Below are positions 40,433-49,736 of a stretch of DNA of 64,000 nucleotides, piece after piece. Positions within the stretch are counted from its first letter, which is position 1. The number at the start of each line of letters is the position of its first letter. The notes under the pieces are model-generated. The model worked only from the letters and a program-made list of their open reading frames with translations. It was not told the DNA's origin and made no database searches. The DNA is taken from contig CP180022.1 of assembly GCA_047528285.1 (NCBI GenBank), positions 124,001 to 188,000 of the forward strand. Reading direction: 5' to 3'. The translations under genes were made by a program, and so were the position numbers. Origin of the DNA: G047528285 sp047528285. Lineage in GTDB: Bacteria; Pseudomonadota; Gammaproteobacteria; Enterobacterales; Enterobacteriaceae.

Positions 40433-42007
40433 TTAATCAGCGCACCAATTCTGATTAGCTAAAAAATCATCGAAATCAAGGCTATCTGCTGCTTCTAAGG
40501 CATGCGCACATTGCCAGGATCGTACACCCTCATCATCAAGCTGCGATTCGGTCAGTACCTGCAATGGCTCATCACACAGCGTTCTACGATAATTGTTAGC
40601 TAAGATCAACCCAAGTCCTCCAATACCATGCTCTATCAATTGATCTAAAAAACGGGCAGATAGCGTAAGCTCAGGATAATCGAAACCGGATACCAGTTTA
40701 TTGCAAACCTGTTGGTAGTGCATGTCAGAATTATTGCTGTCAAGAGTTAACGCTACGCGCTGTAGATCGTTAAAAAGCAATTTTCCTAGGGCAGTGAGCG
40801 GTTGTTCAGTATTAGTTCCGTCGTCAATGCAGAGCATTAAGCCAGGTTTTCGCCCTTCAAGAATCACCCGATTCCAGTTGGTACGAGTGCAAAATAACTC
40901 TTCCGCGTTCATTTTTGGAGCTTCAGCCAACGTACACCAAATCAGGAAAAGATCTAGAAAACATACTTGCTCTTCATCAACGCCGACTGGCGAAAATGGA
41001 TTAATATCTAAAGAGCGCACTTCTGCATATTCAATACCACCGCGCATCAGCGCATCGGATAGTGATTCTTCGTCTCTAGTTCCTCTTTTTGGACGTATCG
41101 GTGCATATAATTCATTTTCTGTTTGCAACACATTGCTATTCATCTGAAGATAACGACCATTTTTCTGAAGCCCCATACGTTGATACTCAGCAAATGGCGT
41201 TTTAATTCCTTGTTTCAGATCGCGGACATACTCATCTAAATGATTGAAAGTAATACCCAACTGACTCTGGGATTTATTGGTATATCCAAAATCGCTTAAA
41301 CGCAAAGAGGTGGCATAGGGCAAGTACATAAGTCCAGATGGGGCGTACTCAAACGGTAGATCAACCGTACGGCCATGAAGGAAAGATGGACAAATACCCG
41401 GAGAAGCACCAAATAAATAAGGGATAATCCAGCCAAATCTATAATAATTACGAATAAGCCGTAAGTAACCGTCGGAAATTACCTCTTTACCGTTAGATTC
41501 ATCGCTAATATTGGCATAAGCTTTCCAGAAGCCCAGCGGAAGAGAAAAATTATAATGCACGCCTGCTATTATCTGCATCAAAGCGCTATAGCGATTCTTT
41601 AAGCCTTCACGATACAGCGTTTTCATTCGCCCAATATTGGATTTTCCGTACTGCGCCAGTTCAATTGGCTGATTGCTTTCGATGAAACAGGGCATGCTCA
41701 TTGGCCAAAGGCATTCATCTGCCAAATGGCGAGCGACGTAGCGGTGAATATCTCGCAATAATTCAAACATATGGCCGATATTATCATCAACCGGTGTAAT
41801 AAATTCTAGCAGTGCTTCAGCGAAATCGGTGGTAATAGACTTATGGGTCAGCGCTGATCCGAGCGATATTGGATGAGGTGTTTTCGCCAAACTTCCGTTG
41901 ACGTTGTTGATACGCAATCCTTCACGCTCTACTCCGCGGCGTATGCCTTTCAGTACTTGAGGATTAGCTTCCAACCAGGAAAGCGCAGTTGATACATCCG
42001 GGATCAA
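40433..42007 (-). CDS. gshA: Glutamate-cysteine ligase GshA
   Basis: First step of glutathione synthesis (gamma-glutamylcysteine from Glu, Cys and ATP). The product is 524 residues (E. coli 518). Conserved segments are FAEALLEFITPVDDN, AQYGKSNIGRMKTLYREGLK, GVHYNFSLPLGFWKA, PYLFGASPGICPSFL, ALMRGGIEYAEVRSLDINPF and NWNRVILEGRKPGL. The start is TTG at 42007 with GGGAGG about seven bases upstream; E. coli gshA also starts with UUG. yqaA, which lies between gshA and yqaB in E. coli, is lost. The gor gene needed to recycle glutathione is a pseudogene at about 60.4-60.9 kb; gshB is not in the window. Confidence 0.96.
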   Translation of the reverse strand: MIPDVSTALSWLEANPQVLKGIRRGVEREGLRINNVNGSLAKTPHPISLGSALTHKSITTDFAEALLEFITPVDDNIGHMFELLRDIHRYVARHLADECLWPMSMPCFIESNQPIELAQYGKSNIGRMKTLYREGLKNRYSALMQIIAGVHYNFSLPLGFWKAYANISDESNGKEVISDGYLRLIRNYYRFGWIIPYLFGASPGICPSFLHGRTVDLPFEYAPSGLMYLPYATSLRLSDFGYTNKSQSQLGITFNHLDEYVRDLKQGIKTPFAEYQRMGLQKNGRYLQMNSNVLQTENELYAPIRPKRGTRDEESLSDALMRGGIEYAEVRSLDINPFSPVGVDEEQVCFLDLFLIWCTLAEAPKMNAEELFCTRTNWNRVILEGRKPGLMLCIDDGTNTEQPLTALGKLLFNDLQRVALTLDSNNSDMHYQQVCNKLVSGFDYPELTLSARFLDQLIEHGIGGLGLILANNYRRTLCDEPLQVLTESQLDDEGVRSWQCAHALEAADSLDFDDFLANQNWCAD

Positions 42008-42092
42008 AATGACCTCCCACAGTTAACTGTGTGTGAGCTTAGAATAAAAATGGAGCTTCCTTGTTCAAAGCTATATTTTTGTTATCATGAGT

Positions 42093-42665
42093 CTAGGTAA
42101 TTAATGTACGAACATCCACAACAGTCATCTTGGCAGCCTGCGCGGCCATTATTCCAAAACTGGAATCCTCAAAAACTACGCAAGATTCGGGTGGTACACC
42201 GATTAGATCTGCACAACGCAGGAAAGTTTCTGGATCGGGTTTATGATGGGTAACTTCATCGGCGCCGACAATGGCGTCGAAATAGTTTAGCAATCCAAGA
42301 TGATGAAATAGAGCCTCCGCCATCGCATGTTCACTACCGGTTCCCACCGCCATTGGCCGTTTACCATGGTAACGTTTTACTACATCAATCAGGGGTAACA
42401 CTTTGATATCATCAAAAGCCATTTTATATAGCGCTGCAGTTTTTTCACGGGCTAACTGATCAGAACTCATTTTTGCTTTATGATGTCCAATGATTATTTT
42501 CGCGATTTGCCAAGTAGGAAATCCGTTTAATGAAACTACCATGGCTTCGTCGTATGCCATCCCGTATAACGCTAAAGTTTGTCGCCAGGCTTTTCGGTGT
42601 ATCGCTTCCGTATCCAGCAAGGTTCCATCCATATCAAAAATTAATCCTTGGTACTGATCGTACAT
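42093..42665 (-). CDS. yqaB: HAD-family sugar phosphatase YqaB (fructose-1-phosphatase-like)
   Basis: Haloacid-dehalogenase phosphatase; E. coli YqaB acts on fructose-1-phosphate and 6-phosphogluconate. The product is 190 residues (E. coli 188). The nucleophile motif is FDMDGTLLDTEAIHRKAWR, motif II MAVGTGSEHAM, motif III HHKPDPETFLRCA, motif IV VVFEDSSFGIMAAQAA. It lies between the tRNA-Arg gene and gshA on the same strand, as in E. coli. The substrate here is not certain from sequence. Confidence 0.92.
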   Translation of the reverse strand: MYDQYQGLIFDMDGTLLDTEAIHRKAWRQTLALYGMAYDEAMVVSLNGFPTWQIAKIIIGHHKAKMSSDQLAREKTAALYKMAFDDIKVLPLIDVVKRYHGKRPMAVGTGSEHAMAEALFHHLGLLNYFDAIVGADEVTHHKPDPETFLRCADLIGVPPESCVVFEDSSFGIMAAQAAKMTVVDVRTLIT

Positions 42666-43027
42666 TGTTTTTTACCTTTAGCTTTAAATTACACATTTAC
42701 TTTATCGCAATCTCGTCACATTGTCGCTAATTCTATTGACATAGAATTAGCCCCTCTTGTTTAGAATTACTTCTATGGCAAATGATACAACTGGCGAGGC
42801 TATAAAAAAGGAATAGAGGGGGTTTAACTAAATAATTTTATTTAAAAATAAATTAATCACTGGAAAATCCAAAAAACTGTGTTGCTAGACATATTAGTTA
42901 TATTTATAATGTGATTAAAAATTAAAAAAGAAAAATTGTTCAAAAACAAAGATATACAATAAAGACAAATATTTATTCTAAATCTAAGATAAATAACAGT
43001 AAATTCAGTAAAAAGAAGTTAGAAATG
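42666..43027. other. yqaB-tRNA-Arg spacer
   Basis: A 362-bp gap. It contains a perfect 10-bp hairpin CTAATTCTAT-TGAC-ATAGAATTAG at 42727-42750 upstream of yqaB; no U-tract follows on the minus strand. Otherwise nothing is seen. E. coli has several more tRNA-Arg copies here. Confidence 0.5.
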
Positions 43028-43101
43028 TGCATCCGGGAGGATTCGAACCTCCGGCCGCTCGGTTCGTAGCCGAGTACTCTATCCAGCTGAGCTACGGATG
43101 C
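43028..43101 (-). tRNA. argV: tRNA-Arg (anticodon ACG), CCA not encoded
   Basis: 74 nt up to the discriminator A. The acceptor is GCATCCG/CGGATGC, and the anticodon arm CTCGG-CTACGAA-CCGAG gives ACG. The T-arm is CGGAGGTTCGAATCCTCCG. It is nearly identical to E. coli argV. The base after the discriminator starts CAT instead of CCA, so the 3' end must be completed by tRNA nucleotidyltransferase. The A34 must be edited to inosine to read CGC and CGA. It is a single copy here, where E. coli has an array. Confidence 0.97.
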
Positions 43102-43109
43102 ATCGTAAA

Positions 43110-43204
43110 TGGCGATGAGGGAGGGATTCGAACCCTCGATACAGTTTTTAAGACCGTATGCTCCCTTAGCAGGGGAGCGCCTTCAGCCTCTCGGCCACCT
43201 CACC
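43110..43204 (-). tRNA. serV: tRNA-Ser (anticodon GCT)
   Basis: 95 nt including an encoded CCA. The acceptor is GGTGAGG/CCTCATC with one G-U pair, and the anticodon arm CTCCC-CTGCTAA-GGGAG gives GCT. It has a long class II variable arm and T-arm GAGGG-TTCGAAT-CCCTC. It reads AGC/AGU. It lies 8 bp from tRNA-Arg, likely in one transcript, as in E. coli serV-argV. Confidence 0.97.
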
Positions 43205-43498
43205 ATGCGGACAGAACTACAGAAGCTTATCGGCAGCACTGTGGCTCCACATATTACTTTCTAAGCTTGATAAGTCAAACTCTTTTTTGATCCAAAAGCA
43301 GCTTATTAAAGCATCCCCAATGCAGATTGCACAAATTGACAGATTAATGGCAGTAAAATAACTTTATTAATTCATTTTATGGGCAAGAATAGGGAAAAAA
43401 TCAAATATTAATATGAAACTAGTTAATAACGAAATCATCTATATGGCAACACCTTGCAGAAAGGAAAGAAGTTTTAAAAAAACTAACAAAAACTATAT

Positions 43499-43669
43499 TT
43501 AAGCCTTATCAGGCTGAATACGCTGATATATTTCTTCTCGGTGCACAGAAACTTCTTTAGGAGCATTAACACCGATACGGACTTGGTTGCCTTTAACGTC
43601 TAAAACAGTAATCGTAACCTCATCGCCAATCATGAGAGTTTCACCAACTCGACGAGTCAGAATAAGCAT
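43499..43669 (-). CDS. csrA: Carbon storage regulator CsrA
   Basis: Dimeric RNA-binding protein that controls translation and stability of mRNAs with GGA motifs. The product is 56 residues (E. coli 61): MLILTRRVGETLMIGDEVTI, TVLDVKGNQVRIGVNAPKEV, SVHREEIYQRIQPDKA. The RNA-binding strands and Arg44-region residues (VHREEIYQRI) are intact. Only the flexible C-terminal tail is shortened. AAGGAGATAATA precedes the ATG and contains a GGA, which would allow autoregulation. It lies between alaS and tRNA-Ser, as in E. coli. It is the only regulatory protein found in the window. Confidence 0.96.
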   Translation of the reverse strand: MLILTRRVGETLMIGDEVTITVLDVKGNQVRIGVNAPKEVSVHREEIYQRIQPDKA

Positions 43670-43913
43670 TATTATCTCCTTGAAAGATAAAACATCAGGT
43701 CTCTCAGTTTACTGCCATGATCCAACCATCTACTATCAAAATATGATCCTTATTACATTAAAATTAAATACATTTAGAAACTAGCTGCTTTTCGTATCTG
43801 GTATCAGTTTAATCGATATGCTTGGTTTTTGCTTAACTCTTGTTTTCAATAACAGGATATGTATTGAAATATTTCAATTTAATAAAAGTTAGTATAGTCA
43901 CTATACCCCGTGC

Positions 43914-46550
43914 TTATTCTATTCGCAGTTTTTCGGCTAGTATCGTATCTAGACTTTCCAGCGCGGCTGGCAAGGCCTCAATATCACTTCCACCCGCCTG
44001 TGCCAAATCATGGCGTCCGCCACCTTTCCCACCGACTTGCAATGCAAGATAACCAACGATATCATCCGCTTTAACCTGATTGGTTAAATTTTTTGTTACT
44101 CCTGCTATCAGGCTAACTTTGCCCTCTACCACCACGGCAAGAACAATCACCGCTGATCTAAATTGGTTTTTTAGATGATTCATCATAGTCCGCAGCATTT
44201 TAGGTTCAATATTGTTCAGTTGGCTCACAAGTACCTTGACCCCATTAATATCACGCACATTAGAAATAAGAGAGGCAGTCTCCTGCGCGGCTTGCTGGTT
44301 TTTCAATTTCTGAATTTCTTTTGTCAGTTTGATAGAACGCTCCTGCAGCGTCTGTATCTTGTTTAGCAGAGTTTGACTATCACATTTTATCAACCGGGAA
44401 ATATCCTGTACTACATCACTTTCCCGACGAAAAGATGCTAGGGCTTTTTCGCCAGTCAGCGCTGTAATACGTCGGATACCAACTGCAATAGCAGATTCCG
44501 AAATAATACGAAAAAGACCAATATCACCAGTACGGTTGGCGTGAGTACCGCCACACAATTCAGTAGAAAAATCGCCTATAGTTAACATTCTTACAGACCC
44601 TTCGTATCGCTCGCCGAATAACGCTATAGCTCCTTTATTGATGGCTTCTTCCAGTGCCATAATCTCAACTTTAATAGGCAAATTTTGTCGAATCTTCTCA
44701 TTGACTATCTTTTCTACTCGTCGAACTTGCTCACGTTTCATGGCTTTATTATAAGAGAAATCAAAACGCATGTACTGATCATTTACCAAAGAACCCTTCT
44801 GACAGACATGATTCCCAAACATCTGACGCAACGTTGCATGCAACAAGTGAGTGCCAGAGTGATTCAGACTAATGTGATCACGACGCGTATGATCTACTTT
44901 AGCGATAATCTGTGCACCCAGTTTCAACTCACCATAGATAAGTTTTCCCAAATGGCCAAACGCTTTCCTATATTTCTGAGTATCTGCAACTTCAAATACT
45001 CCGGAAGCCCCCATTAATTCACCTCGATCACCCACCTGCCCACCTGATTCGCTATAAAACGGCGTTTCATTAAGCACTACTACCGCCTCTTCATTCTGGT
45101 AAAGAACTTCAACCGGCTGACCAGCACAAAAGAGCGCGGTCACACGTCCAGAATGCTCAAACTTTTCATATCCAAAAAAAAGCGTTCTTTCATCTACGCA
45201 CAGCAGGTTGTTATAGTGAACGCCGAAACCACTCGATTCGCGCGCACGCATGCGCTGAACCTCCATTGAACGTTTAAAGACCGCCTCGTCGAGGCGCAGA
45301 TTACGCTCCCGGCAAATGTCGGCGGTCAAATCCATAGGGAACCCATAGGTATCATAAAGGATAAAAGCAGTTTCTCCGTCAAGGGTATCGCTAGTTAGTT
45401 TGTCCAGCTCTGCATTCAGGAGAATCAAACCTCGATCTAAGGTGCGAGCAAACTGCTCTTCCTCGGTGCGAAGCACCTGTTCTATCATTTCCTGTTTCGA
45501 CTGTAATTGGCTTGTAGTGCACCCCATTACCTCGATTAGGGGTTCGACTAGCTTATAGAAAAAAGTATCACTGGTGCCTAAAATCTTGCCGTGTCGAACG
45601 GCACGACGGATAATCCGGCGCAGAACATATCCTCTTCCTTCGCTGGAAGGAAGTACACCGTCGCTAATTAAGAAAGTGCAGGAACGAATATGGTCGGCGA
45701 TAACACGCAAAGATTTGCTATCAAAATCATTAGCGCCGGTTACCCAAGCTGCGGCTGAGATAAGTTTTTTAAATAGATCTATATCATAATTCGAATGAAC
45801 ATCTTGCAGTACTGCTGCAATACGTTCCAGCCCCATGCCAGTATCCACCGAGGGTGTTGGCAACGGAATTAGAGTACCGTCAGCCAGTCGGTTAAATTGC
45901 ATAAAAACTAGATTCCAAATCTCAATATAGCGATCACCGTTTACCTCTAAATTTCCCGGTGAACTGTCCAAAAAATCCTCACCATGATCGTAAAAAATTT
46001 CCGAGCAGGGGCCGCATGGGCCAGTCTCGCCCATTTTCCAGAAATTATCAGAATCATAGGAACCACCTTTATTATCGCCAATACGGATAATATGCTTGTC
46101 GTCTACCCCTACCATACTGGCCCAAATATTATAAGCTTCATCATCTGTGGCGTACACAGTTACCCACAACTTCTTTTTAGGCAAGTTGAACCATTCTTTA
46201 CTGGTTAATAATTCCCATGCAAACCGGATAGCATCATGCTTAAAATAAGCGCCAAAACTGAAATTTCCCAGCATCTCAAAAAATGTATGATGACGCATCG
46301 TATAGCCAACGTTTTCTAAATCATTATGCTTACCACCTGCCCGAACGCAGCGCTGCGACGTGGCGGCGCTGCGATAGGACCGGTTATCCAATCCCAGGAA
46401 AACATCCTTAAACTGATTCATTCCAGCATTTGTAAATAGCAATGTTGAATCATTATCAGGCAGTAGTGAGCTGCTTTCCACTACCTGATGTCCTTTGCTA
46501 TGGAAAAAATTGAGGAACGTTTGACGAATCTCCGAAATACTTTTGCTCAT
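43914..46550 (-). CDS. alaS: Alanyl-tRNA synthetase
   Basis: Charges tRNA-Ala. The product is 878 residues (E. coli 876). The class II catalytic core occupies the N-terminal part (FTNAGMNQFKDVFLGLDNRS, RCVRAGGKHNDLENVGYT, HHTFFEMLGNFSFG, GDNKGGSYDSDNFWKMGETG). The editing domain has zinc/catalytic motifs HSGTHLLH and CGGTH. The C-terminal C-Ala domain ends with QVGGKGGGRHDLAQAGGSD. It is upstream of csrA on the same strand; recA and recX, next in E. coli, are absent. The 170-340 bases before the start carry a cluster of inverted repeats. Confidence 0.97.
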   Translation of the reverse strand: MSKSISEIRQTFLNFFHSKGHQVVESSSLLPDNDSTLLFTNAGMNQFKDVFLGLDNRSYRSAATSQRCVRAGGKHNDLENVGYTMRHHTFFEMLGNFSFGAYFKHDAIRFAWELLTSKEWFNLPKKKLWVTVYATDDEAYNIWASMVGVDDKHIIRIGDNKGGSYDSDNFWKMGETGPCGPCSEIFYDHGEDFLDSSPGNLEVNGDRYIEIWNLVFMQFNRLADGTLIPLPTPSVDTGMGLERIAAVLQDVHSNYDIDLFKKLISAAAWVTGANDFDSKSLRVIADHIRSCTFLISDGVLPSSEGRGYVLRRIIRRAVRHGKILGTSDTFFYKLVEPLIEVMGCTTSQLQSKQEMIEQVLRTEEEQFARTLDRGLILLNAELDKLTSDTLDGETAFILYDTYGFPMDLTADICRERNLRLDEAVFKRSMEVQRMRARESSGFGVHYNNLLCVDERTLFFGYEKFEHSGRVTALFCAGQPVEVLYQNEEAVVVLNETPFYSESGGQVGDRGELMGASGVFEVADTQKYRKAFGHLGKLIYGELKLGAQIIAKVDHTRRDHISLNHSGTHLLHATLRQMFGNHVCQKGSLVNDQYMRFDFSYNKAMKREQVRRVEKIVNEKIRQNLPIKVEIMALEEAINKGAIALFGERYEGSVRMLTIGDFSTELCGGTHANRTGDIGLFRIISESAIAVGIRRITALTGEKALASFRRESDVVQDISRLIKCDSQTLLNKIQTLQERSIKLTKEIQKLKNQQAAQETASLISNVRDINGVKVLVSQLNNIEPKMLRTMMNHLKNQFRSAVIVLAVVVEGKVSLIAGVTKNLTNQVKADDIVGYLALQVGGKGGGRHDLAQAGGSDIEALPAALESLDTILAEKLRIE

Positions 46551-46721
46551 AGTTATCCTGAAGTTATCAAAAAATATAGGATCGTAAACAGAATAGCGCA
46601 GTATTTAAGGACTGCAATAACATTCAGAATCGTAAAACTAAGAATAAGATAAATTTTCTTTGCTGCGAAGTAAAATTCAGCACACATCTATATCCGATTA
46701 GGCTGCAAGGTACAAAATTTA

Positions 46722-46768
46722 GAATGTAGAAATTTTTATTAATTTGATAAATAAAATTTTCTACATTC
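46722..46768. repeat. 19-nt inverted repeat (one mismatch) upstream of alaS
   Basis: The left arm (46722-46740) begins GAATGTAGAAATTTTT and the right arm (46750-46768) ends AAAATTTTCTACATTC. They pair over 19 positions with one mismatch around a 9-base loop, the longest hairpin in the window, about 170 bp upstream of alaS. It could be an old terminator of the lost recA/recX, an alaS control element, or a structural element. Confidence 0.6.
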
Positions 46769-46790
46769 GTAGAATAATATATCCCTGTTG

Positions 46791-46810
46791 TCATTATAAG
46801 CTTATAATGA
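46791..46810. repeat. 20-bp perfect palindrome upstream of alaS
   Basis: TCATTATAAGCTTATAATGA, perfectly symmetrical with no spacer, 22 bp beyond the 19-nt inverted repeat. E. coli AlaRS is known to bind a palindrome at its own promoter; this site lies about 240 bp upstream of the start codon, so that link is only a hypothesis. Confidence 0.5.
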
Positions 46811-48479
46811 TAGAGATATAGAAAATCTAATAATAAAGTATCAATAAAAAAAGAATGTGGCGCAAACTCTATCTAAACATAAGATAGAGAGATACATCAT
46901 ATTATCTATTCTGATTTCTCTGTGAGCAATCTCCGAATACACTGGAATTCACTAGAATTTATTAATAAATAAGCACCACTGAAGGAAAAATAAGGTGAAT
47001 TATTGGCTCGACGATGCTAACAATACACGGATTGTTCTGATGTGCTGAATGAGAGAAAAGCAATCATGTATTATATACCTTGCATACCCAAAATAAGTTG
47101 GTGTGGAATGTTGCTCATCAATATCATTAACGCAAGCTGAACCGTTAAAATCAGAATGCAAAAACAGCAGCTGTGATATCAAAAAAAGTGAGTTCTGACT
47201 AGGAATTACTAGTTAAAAATGCTAGATTCTGATTCTAAATACTACTTAGAAAGCATCGAAATTTGATGTAACGATCATGTCGCAGGTAAGCTAGGCGATG
47301 GTCAAAATATTTAAGAGAATTACGCTGTAAAAATAGGAGATTAATAATCACATTCATTGAATATATATCTACATTAATTTTATAATACATTATAGCAAAT
47401 TTTGATGTTATTCACCCTTATTGCAGTCAATTAGATGGATTATGATGTAAAAATTTACGCGATATTAGTAACTTAACGAAATATTTATAAACACTGTATG
47501 CAACATAGTGCCACCTTATTTTATTATCGATAAGCTCAGAAAACTATAAATAAGACAATCATTAATAATATGGGAATGAAAAACGCTCTGGAAGGTAGGG
47601 ATATTGCACAAATGTTATGGATAAGCCTGAATACTGATTTTAATCCATTAAATAAATTATAGTAATGATTAAAGCAGAGTGAAAAGCATAACGGTATAAC
47701 ACTGAAGTCTTTAACTTAGTATACAGCAAACGAACAATAGTTTAATATTCAGTACAAAGATAACCTTTACTTGTTGTCTGTACTTTTTTTAAATTATTTA
47801 ATTAATCTGCAATACAAATCAGCTAATACACTAAATTTTTTTGTTAAAACAAAAATCAAGTAATTTACTTATTCAAAAACATCCAATTTTTCACAACAAA
47901 TTATTTTTATAGTTCGGTCTAAATCAACACAATAAAATTTTATCATCTAGCATGCATTATATTTCAACACAGGGCAGTAGATGCTGATTATTATCCGAAA
48001 ATGATCTTTACACGGCCATTTTTAGTTATTATACAGATCCACATTAGAAAATTATTTCTATTGCATGTAAAATTTAATTATGATATATATAAATATATAA
48101 AATAACTCAACTAACTCCTAATTTTTCCCACAAGAAATAAATTTAAATTCACCTGCTTTTTACTTCGTTAAAGCAAAAACTAAAACCAATTTGGGATATA
48201 TTAATTAATATATAAATATAAAAAAGCAAGCAACATGTAAAAAGCAGGTGGTAAATGTTTCCTAAATCCTATCAATAGGATCCCTATAATAAAATATTAA
48301 CCAGAATAAAACTAATCTCTTTACATCATGCGGCAAAAGAGTCTATTACTTGATACGCGTTAAAGTTTTGGATTAACGCTTTTACCAAAATTCACTCATC
48401 CAGTATGAGTTTTGGGGACCTTTTGAAAGCTTGTCGCTCAAGAGCAATCCTTAGCAAAGAACAACTAAGAGAGTTCATA

Positions 48480-49640
48480 ATGTCTCTACTCAAAATGGTA
48501 GATTTAAATTTATATGGTAAACGTGTTTTTATCCGATCTGATCTGAACGTACCAATTAACAACGGGAAAGTAACTTGCGATGCACGCATTCTCGCTTCGC
48601 TACCCACTATCGAAGCCGCGCTAAAACAGGGCGCACGTGTTATGGTAACGTCACATCTCGGTCGCCCGTCAGAAGGGGAATATAACGCCGAATTTTCTTT
48701 GCAACCAGTCGTAAATTATCTGAAGAATAAACTTTCTTTGCCGATCCGCCTGGTTAACGATTATCTCAATGGCGTGGATATCCAAGAGGAAGAACTAGTA
48801 GTTCTGGAAAACGTGCGTTTTAACAAAGGCGAAAAAAAAAATGATACATCCTTGGCGAAAGGTTACGCCAAGCTGTGTGACGTATTTGTTATGGATGCTT
48901 TTGGTAGTGCTCATCGCGCTCAAGCTTCCACCAACGGCATAGGAAAATTCGCGGCCGTTTCTTGCGCCGGACCGCTGTTCTTAAAAGAACTAGAGACGCT
49001 AAGCAAAATACTTAAAAATCCAGCCCGTCCAATGGTTGCCATTGTTGGCGGCTCAAAAGTTTCCAGCAAGTTAACCGTGCTAAATTCATTGTCAAAAATC
49101 GCCGACAAATTAATTGTAGGCGGTGGTATCGCTAATACCTTCATTGCAGCACAGAAGTATAATGTTGGAAAATCGCTCTACGAAGCTAATCTAATTTCGG
49201 AAGCTCAACGACTACTGGAAAGCTGCGATATTTTTGTACCGATCGACGTCCGTATTGCTACAGAGTTTTCTAGAACCGCAACGGCGATTCTAAAATCAGT
49301 TATGGATATTCAGGATAATGAACAAATCCTTGATTTTGGTGTTTTTTCCGCCACCAATATGACAAAAATCCTGAAAGGCGCTAAAACTATTTTGTGGAAT
49401 GGACCGATCGGCGTATTCGAATTTGCAAATTTTCGTCAAGGAACAGAAATGTTAGCTCTTGCTATCGCTAAAAGCAAAGCTTTTTCTATTGCCGGCGGCG
49501 GGGAAACCCTAGCAGCGATTGACCTATTTGGCATCGCCGATCAAATCTCTTATATTTCTACTGGCGGCGGCGCTTTTCTTAAGTTTATTGAAGGTAAAAA
49601 ACTTCCCGCAGTGGTCATGCTTGAAGAACGCGCGAAATAA
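48480..49640 (+). CDS. pgk: Phosphoglycerate kinase
   Basis: Glycolytic ATP-forming step from 1,3-bisphosphoglycerate. The product is 386 residues (E. coli 387). I chose the ATG at 48480 because MSLLKMVDLNLYGKRVFIRS aligns with E. coli [20 protein letters not shown]; the frame is open 25 codons further up to ATG 48405, but with no ribosome binding site there. Motifs are SDLNVPI, TSHLGRPSEGEYN, VLENVRFNKGE, IVGGSKVSSKLTV, GGGIANTF, ILWNGPIGVFEF and STGGGAF. An A10 run (48832-48841) is in frame. fbaA follows after 96 bp, likely co-transcribed; epd, upstream in E. coli, is missing. Confidence 0.96.
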   Translation: MSLLKMVDLNLYGKRVFIRSDLNVPINNGKVTCDARILASLPTIEAALKQGARVMVTSHLGRPSEGEYNAEFSLQPVVNYLKNKLSLPIRLVNDYLNGVDIQEEELVVLENVRFNKGEKKNDTSLAKGYAKLCDVFVMDAFGSAHRAQASTNGIGKFAAVSCAGPLFLKELETLSKILKNPARPMVAIVGGSKVSSKLTVLNSLSKIADKLIVGGGIANTFIAAQKYNVGKSLYEANLISEAQRLLESCDIFVPIDVRIATEFSRTATAILKSVMDIQDNEQILDFGVFSATNMTKILKGAKTILWNGPIGVFEFANFRQGTEMLALAIAKSKAFSIAGGGETLAAIDLFGIADQISYISTGGGAFLKFIEGKKLPAVVMLEERAK

Positions 49641-49736
49641 AAAAAGTAGCAAAAATAAGAGATGGCAGCAGCCGTCCATCATTCCCAACGATAAATCACC
49701 CATATGAAAGGGCCGACAAAACAGGATAAAAATAAC

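Larger units (their letters stand above)
46551..48479. other. Gene-free region between alaS and pgk
   Basis: About 1.9 kb between divergent genes. It contains the inverted repeats at 46722-46768, 46791-46810 and 46867-46889 (CTCTATCT/AGATAGAG). No recA, recX or epd remnant was recognised. A hairpin with a bulge (CCAAA...ACTCAT-CCAGT-ATGAGT-TTTGG, 48385-48415) lies in the pgk leader. Confidence 0.5.
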
